DNA of 64,000 bases. Source: Corynebacterium sp. HS2168-gen11. GTDB taxonomy: Bacteria; Actinomycetota; Actinomycetes; Mycobacteriales; Mycobacteriaceae. The DNA lies in the NCBI RefSeq assembly GCF_024834075.1, contig NZ_JANUXR010000001.1, forward strand, positions 245,016 through 309,015, given 5' to 3'. Under the pieces are notes generated by a model that saw nothing but the letters and a program-made list of their open reading frames with translations, searched no databases and was not told where the DNA came from. Made by a program: the position numbers and the translations under genes. Shown here piece after piece: positions 9,152 to 19,004 of this stretch. Within the stretch, counting starts at the first letter, position 1. Every line of letters begins with the position of its first letter.

Positions 9152-11091
9152 TACTGCTCAGGGAATTCTTGGCCGATCAGATGCAAAAATGGTGCAGCTT
9201 TAGTCATAATTTCGCGATATTCAGTTTCGGGATCGCTCACAGCCAAAATGGCACCACCAACCCCGTAGCGAATCTCATTGCCCTGGCACACAAGGGTACG
9301 AATCACCATTGAGAGATCCATTGCCCCATCGAAGCCAATATAGCCCAGTGCGCCAGAATAGATGCCACGAGCTGCGCCTTCCAAGTCGTCGATAAGCTCC
9401 ATTGTGCGAATTTTCGGAGCCCCTGTCATTGACCCACCAGGGAAGGTTGCGCGGATGACGTCGACAAGCGTGGCTTCTGGTGCCAATGTTGCGGTGATGG
9501 TACTGACCAGTTGATGCACGGTCGCGAAGGTTTCGACCTGGCAGAAACGTTCCACCGCAACGCTGTGTGGTGCTGCAACGCGAGTGAGATCGTTGCGTAC
9601 CAGGTCAACGATCATGAGATTTTCGGCACGATCTTTGGTATTCGTCGCAAGATCTTCCCGTAACTGTGCATCACGCACTGGATCCTTCGCGCGAGCCCGG
9701 GTTCCCTTAATAGGGCGTGATTCGAGCACGCCTTGAGCCGTGACCCGCAAGAACCGTTCTGGCGAGCTCGACATCACCACCGTTTCCCCACAACGCAGCA
9801 AGGCACCAAATGGAGCGGGACTATGCTCGCGCAGACGCTGATAGGCAGCCACTGGATCAAAAGTTTCAGCGGTGGCCATCAGTTGCGTGGTCAAACAAAT
9901 CTCATAGCTTTCACCTGCCACAATGGCGTCCTGGCAGCGCGCAATTGCAGCGAGATATTCAGCCTTGGTGTGCTGTGCCCGCAGATTGGACACTTCAATC
10001 GCAGGTTGTGGAGCAGAGACAGGTGCTGGTACCTGTGTGGAAGCATGAAGAAGACAACTGCGGAGCTGTGTTGCCCACTGCAATTGTTCTGTGCGAGTTT
10101 CAGGGCGCGTGCGATCCCAGGCCACCAGAATATAACTGCGTTGCGTGCGATGATTCACAGCCACCATACGATCGGCAAGTTGGAAATATACGCGAGGTTC
10201 GCGGCTTTGGTGCCGATCACTACCGCCCACATCGGCTTTTAATTCATAGCTGATATATCCAACCCAGCCGAGGGTAAAATCTAAGCCGGTGTGTGCAACC
10301 GCTGATGTGTCCACCGGCAGGTGCAAATGCTCAAGCACATCCAGATGCTCACCGGTAATCACCGTTGCCAAAGGCCCCTCGCCAAAGCCGAGATAGGAAC
10401 ATGCACCATCACTATGGCTACGATCGCTGGAATCTAAGAAAAATGAGGCAGCTTCCAGATGATTTTCAAGTGCTACTTCGTGGTCGATTTCAAGCGTTTC
10501 GACGACGTACCGTTGCCCACTATGAGCGGCGAGGGTTAAAAAGTTTCGGATTAAGGTGCGGCCATCAAATCCCCCGATAGATTCGGGATGAAACTGCACG
10601 CCCCATTGTGGTCGATCGCGATGTGCCAAGGCCATTGGAATGCCATCGGCCGTACGGGCGGTCACCATAAGCTGCGGTGGGATTGGATCCGCTATTAAGG
10701 AATGGTAGCGAACCACCGACAGTGGTGAAGGAAGATCGGCAAATAGTCCAGTGCCATCATGGGTAATCTCAGAAAGTTGACCATGGACTGGTTCAGGGGC
10801 AAGTGCGGTACCACCGCCGTGGGCATAGGCTAATGCTTGATGTCCCAAGCAGATGCCAAGCATTGGGATTTCGCAGGTTTGGAGAATGTTTAAGCTACTG
10901 CCGATATCAGCTGGGTTGTCTACCCGACCGGGACCTGGTGAAAGGATAATGGCATCGAATGTCGCCAAATAACTTGGAGAAAACTCCTCGGTGTAGTCAC
11001 GAACCGTTGGGCGCACACCAGTGACATCCTCAACATAGGCGGCAATATTAAACGTAAAAGAATCACGATGGTCGATAATGAGGACGTTCAC
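9151..11091 (-). CDS. pabAB: aminodeoxychorismate synthase, fused PabA-PabB
   Basis: A 646-residue fusion. The N-terminal glutamine amidotransferase (about 1-185) has the nucleophile in LGICLGHQA and the histidine-glutamate pair in FHPESIGG. The C-terminal chorismate-binding synthase (about 230-640) has SRPIKGTRAR, the TFPGGSMTGAPK segment and GYIGFDGAMD. It makes 4-amino-4-deoxychorismate from chorismate and glutamine. I take the GTG at 11091 as start (VNVLIIDHRDSFTFN) because PabA-type domains begin there; the frame is open to 11130 without family-like sequence. The stop overlaps the pabC start. It lies downstream of glyA, and folate links the three genes. Confidence 0.95.
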   Translation of the reverse strand: MNVLIIDHRDSFTFNIAAYVEDVTGVRPTVRDYTEEFSPSYLATFDAIILSPGPGRVDNPADIGSSLNILQTCEIPMLGICLGHQALAYAHGGGTALAPEPVHGQLSEITHDGTGLFADLPSPLSVVRYHSLIADPIPPQLMVTARTADGIPMALAHRDRPQWGVQFHPESIGGFDGRTLIRNFLTLAAHSGQRYVVETLEIDHEVALENHLEAASFFLDSSDRSHSDGACSYLGFGEGPLATVITGEHLDVLEHLHLPVDTSAVAHTGLDFTLGWVGYISYELKADVGGSDRHQSREPRVYFQLADRMVAVNHRTQRSYILVAWDRTRPETRTEQLQWATQLRSCLLHASTQVPAPVSAPQPAIEVSNLRAQHTKAEYLAAIARCQDAIVAGESYEICLTTQLMATAETFDPVAAYQRLREHSPAPFGALLRCGETVVMSSSPERFLRVTAQGVLESRPIKGTRARAKDPVRDAQLREDLATNTKDRAENLMIVDLVRNDLTRVAAPHSVAVERFCQVETFATVHQLVSTITATLAPEATLVDVIRATFPGGSMTGAPKIRTMELIDDLEGAARGIYSGALGYIGFDGAMDLSMVIRTLVCQGNEIRYGVGGAILAVSDPETEYREIMTKAAPFLHLIGQEFPEQ

Positions 11092-11206
11092 ACTATGAAA
11101 CCTAGAGTAATGATAGGGAAACTGCAACACTTATGCGGCGGTGGTGGTGAGCGGTAGCCAGCACGAGTATCAATATGTTCGCTCCTCCCCCAGCCTCAAT
11201 GAATAA

Positions 11207-11242
11207 ACGCGGGCAGTTGATATCGCTATCAGCTACCCGCGT
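11207..11242 (-). terminator. hairpin terminator after glyA
   Basis: A 16-bp stem with one mismatch and one G-T pair (11207-11222 with 11227-11242, loop TCGC) begins 20 bp after the glyA stop. Minus-strand reading continues into TTTATTC. It separates glyA from pabAB. Confidence 0.8.
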
Positions 11243-11261
11243 CAGATTCAGAATAAGAAAA

Positions 11262-12545
11262 TTAGAGCATCTTCCATTCTTCTAGACCGTCATACAGTGG
11301 ATACTGTTCAGCAAGGGCGCGAACACGATCATTCAGTTCCTGCGTTGGCGTTGCACCAGTTAATGCTTCGGCAATAATATCTGCCACGGCGCTAAAGCCA
11401 GCAGCGTCAAAACCGCGCGTCGCCAATGCTGGGGTACCAATGCGCAGACCAGAAGTGACCATTGGTGGACGAGGGTCAAATGGAACCGAGTTACGGTTAA
11501 CAGTGATACCAACTTCATGCAGCAAATCTTCTGCCTGCTGACCATCCAGGGCCGAGTTGCGCAGATCAACTAAGACCAAGTGGACATCGGTGCCACCAGT
11601 TAAGACATCCACGCCTGCGGCCTTGCAATCCGCAGCCATCAAACGCTCAGCAATAATCTTTGCACCCTCTAAGGTACGCTCCTGGCGTTCCTTGAACTCT
11701 GGAGTACCAGCAATCTTCATGGCAACGGCCTTCGCAGCAACTGCGTGTACCAGTGGGCCACCTTGCTGACCAGGGAACACAGCAGAATTCAGCTTCTTGC
11801 CATATTCTTCCTTAGCCAGAATCATGCCGGAACGTGGACCGCCTAAGGTCTTATGCACCGTGGTGGAGACAACATCAGCAAACGGCACTGGATTTGGATG
11901 CAAACCAGCTGCAACCAGACCAGCGAAGTGTGCCATATCAACCCACAACTTTGCGCCAACTTCGTCTGCAATCGAACGGAATGCAGCAAAGTCCAAATGG
12001 CGTGGATATGCCGACCAACCAGCAATCAACACCTGTGGACGCTCAGCAAGCGCTTGCTCACGCAGTTTATCCATATCAATACGGAAGGTATCAGCTTCAA
12101 CCTGATACGCTGCTACTTCATAGAGCTTGCCAGAGAAGTTCAGGTGCATACCGTGAGTCAGGTGTCCACCATGCGCCAACGAAAGGCCCATGATCTTATC
12201 CCCCGGGTTTGCCAATGCCATTAACACAGCAGCATTTGCTTGTGCACCAGCATGTGGCTGAACATTGGCAAATTCTGCACCAAAGAGTGCTTTCGCGCGG
12301 TCACGTGCAAGGTCTTCAACAACATCAGCATGCTCGCAACCACCATAATAACGGCGGCCAGGATAACCTTCAGCATACTTATTCGTAAACACAGAACCTT
12401 GTGCCTGCAAAACTGCACGTGGCACAAAGTTTTCTGAAGCAATCATTTCCAGGGTGTGACGCTGGCGAGCAAGCTCACCATGAATAGCCCCAGCAACTTC
12501 TGGATCAAGTTCGTCGAGTGACTGGTAACGGATGTCATTCGTCAT
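11262..12545 (-). CDS. glyA: serine hydroxymethyltransferase
   Basis: A 427-residue PLP enzyme that interconverts serine and glycine and loads one-carbon units on tetrahydrofolate. The PLP lysine is K232 in [14 protein letters not shown]. The [10 protein letters not shown] and [14 protein letters not shown] segments are conserved. It starts with [10 protein letters not shown]. It is divergent from coaA over a 202-bp gap that contains the short inverted repeat CCTAC-CAT-GTAGG (about 12630-12642), a candidate operator. Downstream lie pabAB and pabC, other folate-related genes, after a terminator. Confidence 0.97.
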   Translation of the reverse strand: MTNDIRYQSLDELDPEVAGAIHGELARQRHTLEMIASENFVPRAVLQAQGSVFTNKYAEGYPGRRYYGGCEHADVVEDLARDRAKALFGAEFANVQPHAGAQANAAVLMALANPGDKIMGLSLAHGGHLTHGMHLNFSGKLYEVAAYQVEADTFRIDMDKLREQALAERPQVLIAGWSAYPRHLDFAAFRSIADEVGAKLWVDMAHFAGLVAAGLHPNPVPFADVVSTTVHKTLGGPRSGMILAKEEYGKKLNSAVFPGQQGGPLVHAVAAKAVAMKIAGTPEFKERQERTLEGAKIIAERLMAADCKAAGVDVLTGGTDVHLVLVDLRNSALDGQQAEDLLHEVGITVNRNSVPFDPRPPMVTSGLRIGTPALATRGFDAAGFSAVADIIAEALTGATPTQELNDRVRALAEQYPLYDGLEEWKML

Positions 12546-12747
12546 AGAAAGACACTTACACCTTTCATCATTATGGAGTTCATGTTGGCACAGATATGCC
12601 GACAGCAGGATTTCTTGCTTAGAGCATAACCTACCATGTAGGAAATAATAGACTTCCAGTTACACGATAGCGAACGCGATTGCACAACAGGGGGCTTTTG
12701 GCCACATTATTTGCCCCAAGTAGTCCTCCATTGCAACAATAGAACAC

Positions 12748-13674
12748 ATGTCCCGCCTTCATGACACCAGTCCTTATTTGGACTTCGACCGCAACACATG
12801 GCGGGACCTGCGCGAATCATTTCCGCAAGTGCTCACCGAATCAGAATTAGAAGCACTGCGCGGTATTGGAGAAAATATTGACTTAACCGAGGTCGCAGAA
12901 GTATATCTGCCGCTTTCACGCCTGATTCATTTACAAGTTTTAGCGCGACAAGAATTGTCCACCGTCACTGAAACCTTTTTAGGTGAATCTGGACACCATG
13001 TGCCATTTATTATTGGCATTGCAGGATCAGTGGCCGTCGGAAAGTCAACAACTGCCAGGTTGCTGCAAGTATTATTACAACGTTGGCCATCGCATCCGCA
13101 TGTTGATCTTGTTACCACTGATGGATTTTTATATCCAGCAGATGTGCTGCGAAGCCGCGATATGATGCAGCGCAAAGGATATCCCGAAAGCTATGACCAG
13201 CGCGCCTTATTGCGTTTTGTTACCGATGTTAAATCAGGGAAATCGCAGGTCCAAGCACCGGTTTACTCTCATACTCTCTATGACCGCGTACCAGGGGAAT
13301 TTTTAACCGTTGATCACCCCGATATTTTGATCGTGGAAGGCCTTAACGTACTCCAACCTGGCCCAAGCTTAGCCATTAGCGATCTGTTTGACTTCTCGGT
13401 GTATGTAGATGCGAAAACTGAAGATATTGAGCGCTGGTATATTGAGCGTTTCTTGGAACTACGTTCCACCGCGTTTCGCGCGCCGGGAGCACATTTTTCG
13501 CATTTCGCACAGCTTTCCGACGCTAAAGCTATTGCCGAAGCGCGAGCAATTTGGCAAACAATTAACCTGCCAAACTTAGTGGAAAATATCTTGCCAACCC
13601 GGATTCGTGCCTCTCTTGTATTATCAAAAGGCAGCGATCACAGTGTGCAACGAGTCCGCATGCGCAAGATTTAA
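12748..13674 (+). CDS. coaA: pantothenate kinase, type I
   Basis: A 308-residue kinase that phosphorylates pantothenate, the first step of coenzyme A synthesis. The P-loop [12 protein letters not shown] spans residues 90-101; VTTDGFLYP and the YDRVPGEF region follow, as in the type I (E. coli CoaA) family. Length is normal. There is no clear ribosome binding site; an imperfect AACAAT -10 element (12735-12740) ends 7 bases before the ATG, so a leaderless mRNA is possible. The stop overlaps the stop of the convergent flavodoxin-like gene by 4 bp. glyA is divergent upstream. Confidence 0.96.
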   Translation: MSRLHDTSPYLDFDRNTWRDLRESFPQVLTESELEALRGIGENIDLTEVAEVYLPLSRLIHLQVLARQELSTVTETFLGESGHHVPFIIGIAGSVAVGKSTTARLLQVLLQRWPSHPHVDLVTTDGFLYPADVLRSRDMMQRKGYPESYDQRALLRFVTDVKSGKSQVQAPVYSHTLYDRVPGEFLTVDHPDILIVEGLNVLQPGPSLAISDLFDFSVYVDAKTEDIERWYIERFLELRSTAFRAPGAHFSHFAQLSDAKAIAEARAIWQTINLPNLVENILPTRIRASLVLSKGSDHSVQRVRMRKI

Positions 13675-14174
13675 TGCTGTTCAACCCAGGCGATAATAGG
13701 CTCTAATTCTGAAAAATCAACATCGTCAATATCTTGCCCATAGCCGCGCACAATATTTTCTTCCGCAATATTGCGCCGTGGCTTGACTTTCAAGGCTGCG
13801 ACAAGAGAGGTCAGCACAGCTTTATGCTTGGTGCGCAATTTCGAATACTGCAATGCCCCTGGCAAATAAAAATGTGCAACATCCACGCTTTTCCCAATGA
13901 TATCTTGATCTCGCGCAGTTCGTAAGGGAGTCATGCCCACAATTGCCAGGGCAATATTTCTTGGCTGAGTAAACGTGTGTTTGTGTTCATGATACCAATT
14001 CACTGCTGGCACGAACGGGCCATGAATATAGCTTATTACCACCACTGGTGTGCCGTCATCTGGCAAAGGATCTGCAAAACTTTGCGCAATACCTCCGACT
14101 CTGGCAGCTAATGCTTCAGCATAGGTTTGAGAAGATCCATACGCTGATTCATACAGGATATACGCGGTATGCAT
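13671..14174 (-). CDS. flavodoxin-domain protein
   Basis: A 168-residue protein with the N-terminal FMN phosphate-binding pattern of flavodoxins ([18 protein letters not shown], residues 6-23) and a second loop, [14 protein letters not shown]. It resembles the flavodoxin domain seen in HemG-type and menaquinone-linked proteins, but the partner enzyme is unknown. The start used is the ATG at 14174 ([10 protein letters not shown]); the frame continues upstream into uppS in a form that is not flavodoxin-like. It lies 10 bp downstream of uppS on the same strand, probably in the same operon. Confidence 0.75.
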   Translation of the reverse strand: MHTAYILYESAYGSSQTYAEALAARVGGIAQSFADPLPDDGTPVVVISYIHGPFVPAVNWYHEHKHTFTQPRNIALAIVGMTPLRTARDQDIIGKSVDVAHFYLPGALQYSKLRTKHKAVLTSLVAALKVKPRRNIAEENIVRGYGQDIDDVDFSELEPIIAWVEQH

Positions 14175-14184
14175 GCAAATACTC

Positions 14185-14958
14185 TTACTTTCCAAAACGC
14201 CGTGAACGTTTCGAATAATCACGCAGTGCACGCAAGAAGTCGAGACGTCGAAAAGCAGGCCAATATGTTTCGGTAAACCAAATCTCAGAATATGCTGCCT
14301 GCCAGAGCATAAATCCAGAAAGTCGCTGTTCACCGGAGGTACGAATCACCAAATCCGGATCAGGTTGGCCAGAGGTGTACAAATGCGAAGAAATAGAATC
14401 TGCAGTAATCGCCTGTGCAATCTCAGCCGCAGGGGTTCCTTTGTCTACTTCCGACTGGATGAGCTCTTGAACTGCATCAACAATTTCTTGCCTGCCCCCA
14501 TACCCAACTGCCACATTAACGGTAATGCCGGTATTATGTTCCGTTGTCGCTGCTGCAGTTTGTAGACGCGTAGAAATATGTTCCGGCAACAAATTAAGAT
14601 GGCCGACTAACCGCACTCGGCAATCCCGCGCTGGCGCGGAGAGCTCATCGACGACATCCCCAATGATGTCCAGCAACAACTGTAATTCCTCTGCTTCACG
14701 ACGCAGGTTTTCCGTCGAAAGCAAATAAATGGTCACTAATTCAACATCGGTGTCTTTGCACCATGAGACCATTTCGCCAATCTTATGCGCACCCACGCGG
14801 TGCCCATGACTGACATCAATAAAACCAGCTTCACGAGCCCAGCGTCGATTGCCATCGCACATGATCGCAACGTGACTTGGCTGTTTCATCCCAGCAATTT
14901 CTCGCATGAGTCGCCGCTCATATGCTGGGTAGAGCAGTTCTGGTAAAGAAAATTTCAT
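14185..14958 (-). CDS. uppS: Z-prenyl diphosphate synthase (UPP synthase family)
   Basis: A 257-residue cis-prenyltransferase that condenses isopentenyl diphosphate onto an allylic diphosphate for polyprenyl phosphate carriers of the cell wall. The catalytic motif MCDGNRRWA is at about residues 33-41; the C-terminal signature DLVIRTSGEQRLSGFMLWQ and FTETYWP are intact. Its neighbours (a small membrane protein and mca) are those of the short-chain enzyme Rv1086 in mycobacteria, so it may make a short product (Z,E-farnesyl diphosphate) with a second paralogue elsewhere. Product length is inference. Confidence 0.9.
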   Translation of the reverse strand: MKFSLPELLYPAYERRLMREIAGMKQPSHVAIMCDGNRRWAREAGFIDVSHGHRVGAHKIGEMVSWCKDTDVELVTIYLLSTENLRREAEELQLLLDIIGDVVDELSAPARDCRVRLVGHLNLLPEHISTRLQTAAATTEHNTGITVNVAVGYGGRQEIVDAVQELIQSEVDKGTPAAEIAQAITADSISSHLYTSGQPDPDLVIRTSGEQRLSGFMLWQAAYSEIWFTETYWPAFRRLDFLRALRDYSKRSRRFGK

Positions 14959-14965
14959 GTGAGAA

Positions 14966-15241
14966 TTAGAACCAATGCTTCTTCCGCTGGTCTAAGACTC
15001 CAGCTTTTGCCATTGCCGCATCCACGGCTTGTTCGTCAAAAACATCAATCCCATGCGCTTCGGCAAATAACCTGCGGCGATTCAACCGTGAGTAGCGGCG
15101 ATGAAATGCCCAACCGATAAATAATACGGCGACTAATAATGCCACCAACACCAACCAGCCAATCGGCGAAGCTTTACCAAACTCACTGCCAACTGGTCCA
15201 GCCCCTTGCTGTGCAAGGATCACGACTGTTGCTATATCCAC
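14966..15241 (-). CDS. small membrane protein next to mca
   Basis: A 91-residue protein with a short external N-terminus, one transmembrane helix at about residues 28-48 (GWLVLVALLVAVLFIGWAF) and a basic cytoplasmic tail (HRRYSRLNRRRLF). A protein of this size and layout lies between mca and uppS in mycobacteria too (Rv1083, from memory), so the position is conserved. The function is unknown. It is 7 bp upstream of uppS, and mca follows on the same strand with opposite order, so a common operon mca-this gene-uppS is likely. Confidence 0.7.
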   Translation of the reverse strand: MDIATVVILAQQGAGPVGSEFGKASPIGWLVLVALLVAVLFIGWAFHRRYSRLNRRRLFAEAHGIDVFDEQAVDAAMAKAGVLDQRKKHWF

Positions 15242-15300
15242 GAACGTCTTCTTTCACACATATATGTCACTCTGTAGCACTCTAGTATATCTGGATTTCA

Positions 15301-16155
15301 CTACGATAAACCAGCAAAAAGATCACATTCTGGCAACTGGGTTGTCACGCGACTACACGCCAGTTCAAATTCTTCGGTCGGCCAATATTGTTGTTGCACA
15401 GCAACTGGCGTTGCGACGAAGAAACCAGATGGATCAATTTGCGTTGCATGGGCGCGTAAGGCGCGATCGCGATGCTCGAAGTATTCATGAGCATCGACTT
15501 GAGTAGTGACACGTTGCATAATATCGGCGCGATCATCACCCCAGCGTTGCAATAATTCCGTGTATGGGCTTGGCTCACCTGCAGCTAGAGCGACATTATG
15601 GAAAATTTCCATGCGCTTGCGAATAAATCCGTGCGTATAATACAGCTTCTTTGGTTCAAAGGCAGTACCCAATTCAGGATGATAGGCAGGATCACCTGCT
15701 ACTTCCCACGCAGCCATAGACACTTCATGGACTTTGAGATGGTCAGGATGTGGGTAACCACCATTTTCGTCGTACGTAATGATAACTTCTGGCTGAAAAT
15801 CTCGCATAATAGCAACGATTTTGCGCACCACTTCATCGGTATCCGCCAACGCAAAGCAGCCTTGTGGCAATGGTGGGCGCGGATCACCTTCTGGTAAGCC
15901 AGAATCAACATAGCCAAGCCACATATGCTCAATACCTAATTCAGCAGCAGCCTGTGCCATTTCTTCTTTTCGAACAGCCGCAATATTCTCACGCACATAC
16001 GGGGTATCACAGGCAGGATTGAGCACATCGCCGCGTTCGCCACCAGTACAGGTCACCACCAGGACGCGATGGCCTTCTGCAACATAGCGGGCCATTGTTG
16101 CAGCGCCTTTGCTGGACTCATCATCAGGATGAGCGTGGATTGCAAGAATGCGCAT
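15301..16155 (-). CDS. mca: mycothiol S-conjugate amidase
   Basis: A 284-residue zinc amidase of the LmbE/PIG-L fold that cleaves mycothiol S-conjugates during detoxification and so marks a mycothiol-making actinobacterium. The zinc motif AHPDDE is at residues 8-13. GERGDVLNPACD and the third ligand region YPHPDHLKVHE follow. The start is the ATG at 16155 (MRILAIHAHPDDES); the open frame upstream to 16215 lacks family sequence. The close homologue MshB has a similar start, but the C-terminal VTTQVDAHEYFEHRDRAL region and the neighbours favour Mca. Confidence 0.93.
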   Translation of the reverse strand: MRILAIHAHPDDESSKGAATMARYVAEGHRVLVVTCTGGERGDVLNPACDTPYVRENIAAVRKEEMAQAAAELGIEHMWLGYVDSGLPEGDPRPPLPQGCFALADTDEVVRKIVAIMRDFQPEVIITYDENGGYPHPDHLKVHEVSMAAWEVAGDPAYHPELGTAFEPKKLYYTHGFIRKRMEIFHNVALAAGEPSPYTELLQRWGDDRADIMQRVTTQVDAHEYFEHRDRALRAHATQIDPSGFFVATPVAVQQQYWPTEEFELACSRVTTQLPECDLFAGLS

Positions 16156-16349
16156 TGGTGTTCTCACCGTCCTTGGTCTGTGAATAGAGGTATGGGTAGG
16201 AGCCAAGCCTACCAAATGATGGTTCCAACAATAGCCAAGGTTTCATGTCTTCCCCAATCGCGACTAGGATAGCGAGTAATACATCACGATTGTGCTGACG
16301 TATCTCTAGCACTGATTGTGTTCAATTCCGCATCAAGGAGTGTCGTTCG

Positions 16350-16769
16350 TTGGCTACCCGTACTCGCTATTCAGGGACTACTGCACCACAATCTCAGGTG
16401 AGCGGCAAGATCGCTGCCATTTTTGTCCTAGTGTTGGTGCTAGCATTTGTAGTGGCATTCGCAAAGTTTTTGCGCACGACTGATCAACAGCCAGTCAATA
16501 TTTCGTTTGCTTCAGCAGAAATGATCGATGATTCATCTATTAAGATCATCGCTGATATTTCCCGCAAGGACACTTCTGTTCCTTCGTATTGCATTGTCAC
16601 AGCATTGAATTATTCCATGGCTGAGGTGGGACGCCGTGAGGTGTATGTTCCAGCTGGTGGCGATAGCGTTGCTCGTTGGGAAATTATCGTACCAACGCGT
16701 AGTGAAGCAGTTTCTGGTAAAGCCTACGGTTGTAGCGAAAAGATTCCGTTTTATCTTTCCACCAAATAA
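16350..16769 (+). CDS. DUF4307 domain protein, single-pass membrane protein
   Basis: A 139-residue protein with a TTG start at 16350, chosen because AAGGAG lies 9 bases upstream (16335-16340) and the frame has no better start. One transmembrane helix at about residues 21-39 (AAIFVLVLVLAFVVAFAKF) is followed by an extracytoplasmic domain with two cysteines (SYCIVTAL and YGCSEKIP), probably a disulfide. This matches the actinobacterial DUF4307 family found between mca and greA. The function is unknown. Confidence 0.82.
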   Translation: MATRTRYSGTTAPQSQVSGKIAAIFVLVLVLAFVVAFAKFLRTTDQQPVNISFASAEMIDDSSIKIIADISRKDTSVPSYCIVTALNYSMAEVGRREVYVPAGGDSVARWEIIVPTRSEAVSGKAYGCSEKIPFYLSTK

Positions 16770-16802
16770 TTCCTGTGGTTCTCCACCTGTAGTGTAGTGT
16801 GG

Positions 16803-16849
16803 TAGAATTCCGAACAGTATTTTCTTGTAGGCCCCATCTGTTGGGGCCT
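16803..16849 (+). promoter_or_regulatory. greA promoter and leader hairpin
   Basis: TAGAAT at 16803-16808 is a good -10 element, with a predicted start near 16815. The leader of about 77 nt then contains an 8-bp hairpin, AGGCCCCA with TGGGGCCT (16829-16836, 16842-16849), that is not followed by a T-tract. It could slow or terminate early transcription of greA, but that is inference. Confidence 0.5.
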
Positions 16850-16891
16850 CAAAAATTCGCTTACCGATCATATCAAAAGGGTCATCACGTC

Positions 16892-17413
16892 ATGTCAGAA
16901 AACACCAAGCAATATATCACTCCTGAAACCAAAGCAAAGCTTGAAGAAGAGCTCAATGCGCTGATTGCTCACCGCCCAGTGGTTGCCGCTGAAATTAACG
17001 AGCGTCGCGAAGAAGGCGACCTGAAAGAAAACGCTGGTTACGATGCTGCTCGTGAAATGCAGGATCAAGAAGAAGCGCGTATTAAGCAAATCTCTGAGAT
17101 CTTGGCGAACTCCACCACCGAGCGTGCAGGCATTGTTGAAGGTGTGGCTTATGTTGGCTCGGTTGTGCACGTGTATTACAACGATGACAAGTCCGATAAA
17201 GAGACCTTCTTGATCGGTACTCGTGCAGCAGCTTCTGATAATAAGGATCTGGAAACATATTCTGAGCAGTCTCCACTTGGTGCTGCTATTTTGGGTGCGC
17301 AAGAAGGCGAAACTCGCGAATACACCGCACCAAATGGCAACGTTATCAAGGTAACTTTAGTCTCTGCTGAGCCTTATGACTCCACTAAGGCCGCTACCCT
17401 GCGTCAAAGCTAA
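16892..17413 (+). CDS. greA: transcription elongation factor GreA
   Basis: A 174-residue factor that rescues backtracked RNA polymerase by stimulating transcript cleavage. The N-terminal coiled coil (about 1-80) carries the acidic tip and the signature EGDLKENAGYDAAREMQD. The C-terminal FKBP-like domain includes SPLGAAILGAQEGETREY. The start is the ATG at 16892 (MSENTKQYITPE), with an AAAGGG-like site upstream. A longer open frame from 16799 crosses its own promoter and is not used. The lipoprotein gene downstream begins 10 bp after the stop. Confidence 0.95.
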   Translation: MSENTKQYITPETKAKLEEELNALIAHRPVVAAEINERREEGDLKENAGYDAAREMQDQEEARIKQISEILANSTTERAGIVEGVAYVGSVVHVYYNDDKSDKETFLIGTRAAASDNKDLETYSEQSPLGAAILGAQEGETREYTAPNGNVIKVTLVSAEPYDSTKAATLRQS

Positions 17414-17422
17414 ACGATACGC

Positions 17423-17905
17423 GTGACGAACTCTTTGCAACGACTGCACACTTTTGTCGGCTGTGCAGTCGTTTTCCTATGCCTGAGCGGTTGCAGTCCA
17501 GCATTAGAAGTTGATTCATCAGTCAAGCAGCAAACTGCGCTCTCAGCAACCGCGTTACCAGCTGCCTTGAAACCAGCAGCAACAACCGCACCAGCATCTG
17601 GGTTACAGGCGTTACGCACGCGAGCTGCGACTGCTACCCCACCGACATCACGAGAGCCTGGCATTATTGATTGCATCGGCCCTGCTGTTGTGAAACCAAC
17701 TCAATTGCAACTGCGCTGCAATGATGCTGCGATGATCACGATGCTTACCTGGGAGCAATGGGATCATCAGCAAGCCCAGGCAACCGGTTTGCTTGACGAT
17801 ACACCAGTGACGGTTGTCTTTGATACTCCTCTGCAAACGCCGCAAGGTTGGATTTTCACCCATGGGTATATCAATGACACCCCTGTATTGAACTATCAAA
17901 TGTAA
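17423..17905 (+). CDS. putative secreted lipoprotein
   Basis: A 160-residue protein with a GTG start, a lipoprotein signal peptide (VGCAVVFLCLSGC; lipobox LSGC at about residues 21-24), an Ala/Pro/Thr-rich linker to about residue 75 and a small C-terminal domain with two cysteines (GIIDCIGP, LQLRCND). I do not recognise the domain. It follows greA by 10 bp on the same strand and ends in a strong bidirectional hairpin shared with the BI-1 gene. The lipobox and the clean terminator argue that it is real. Confidence 0.65.
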   Translation: MTNSLQRLHTFVGCAVVFLCLSGCSPALEVDSSVKQQTALSATALPAALKPAATTAPASGLQALRTRAATATPPTSREPGIIDCIGPAVVKPTQLQLRCNDAAMITMLTWEQWDHQQAQATGLLDDTPVTVVFDTPLQTPQGWIFTHGYINDTPVLNYQM

Positions 17906-17936
17906 CTGTGACTGCCGGTTGCACGGTGGCCAACGA

Positions 17937-17979
17937 CGAAAGCGGTGTGGAACCTCATCTTGGTTCCACACCGCTTTCG
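17937..17979. terminator. 18-bp perfect bidirectional hairpin
   Basis: CGAAAGCGGTGTGGAACC (17937-17954) is exactly complementary to 17962-17979 across a 7-base loop. It lies between convergent genes (stops at 17905 and 17997). There is no long T-tract on either side. Confidence 0.8.
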
Positions 17980-17996
17980 GATTCTAGCAAAGTGTA

Positions 17997-18803
17997 TTAG
18001 CTGCGGTTAAAGTAGCTCAACAGGCGCAGGATCTCGGTGTAGAGCCATACGACGGTCACTGCCAAGCCTAATGCCACACCCCAAGCGTTCTTTGCTGGTG
18101 CGCCTTGACGGATAAGCTTTTCAGCAACGTCAAAGTCTTGCAGGAAGCTCATTGCTGCCAGACCAATGCAAACCAACGAGAATCCGATCGCTACGACACC
18201 GCCATCGCGCAACGCGTTGCCGAATCCAAACATGGCGAAGATGAAGTTACCTAGTGCCAAAATTGCGACGCCAACAATTGCACCAGTCAGCATCTTGGTA
18301 AACCGTGGGGTAACCTTGACTGCGCCAGACTTGTAGGCATAGAGCATGCCGACGAATACACCCAAGGTGCCCAAAATCGCTTGACCAATCAGGGAACCGG
18401 CATTACCAGACCCTTGGCTAAAGCCAGATACAAGCAAAGAAAAACCACCAACGAACAGGCCTTCAAATGCCGCATAGGCTAAGGTCACTGGAGCAGAATT
18501 GTATTTCTTACCGAAAGTTGCAATCAAAACGGTGACAAATCCACCGATCATGCCAATCATGGTTAACCCAAGTGCCAGCGGCAAGGATACTAAGGAAACT
18601 GCAAAGGTCACCAATGCGAAGGCAATAATCACACCAAGTGTGAGACCGGTTTTGGTGACGACATCGTCAACGGTCATTGGTCGTTCGGTTTGAATTGGTG
18701 CGTGATAAAGATTGGTGTTGACTTGTGCGCCATATTCGCCATAATACTGAGGCTGTTGTTGTGAGCCTGCTAGGGAATTCAGTACTGGGTTGCTACTACG
18801 CAT
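17997..18803 (-). CDS. Bax inhibitor-1/YccA family membrane protein
   Basis: A 268-residue integral membrane protein with a soluble, Gln/Tyr-rich N-terminus of about 60 residues, then seven predicted transmembrane segments. The length and repeated Gly/Leu-rich helices fit the Bax inhibitor-1 (YccA/YbhL) family of calcium-leak channel-like proteins. The start chosen is the ATG at 18803 (MRSSNPVLNSLAG); the frame extends upstream without BI-1 features. Just upstream is the palindrome GTGACGTCAC. The physiological role in corynebacteria is not known to me. Confidence 0.85.
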   Translation of the reverse strand: MRSSNPVLNSLAGSQQQPQYYGEYGAQVNTNLYHAPIQTERPMTVDDVVTKTGLTLGVIIAFALVTFAVSLVSLPLALGLTMIGMIGGFVTVLIATFGKKYNSAPVTLAYAAFEGLFVGGFSLLVSGFSQGSGNAGSLIGQAILGTLGVFVGMLYAYKSGAVKVTPRFTKMLTGAIVGVAILALGNFIFAMFGFGNALRDGGVVAIGFSLVCIGLAAMSFLQDFDVAEKLIRQGAPAKNAWGVALGLAVTVVWLYTEILRLLSYFNRS

Positions 18804-19004
18804 CAGTGACGTCACGATCCTTTCATCTGGGACGATGCTGTCTGTTGAGGTCCTTGTGTACAAAGACGTTTCAGACAACATTCTATGTTCATACTTGTTC
18901 AACGGTCCACTTGTAATTTTAGTTCCCGCCGAACTGTTTTCACTACACAAGCAGTGTGGGCGTATGTGCATAGAGATTCGCTGGTGTACAAGCAACGCGA
19001 GGAA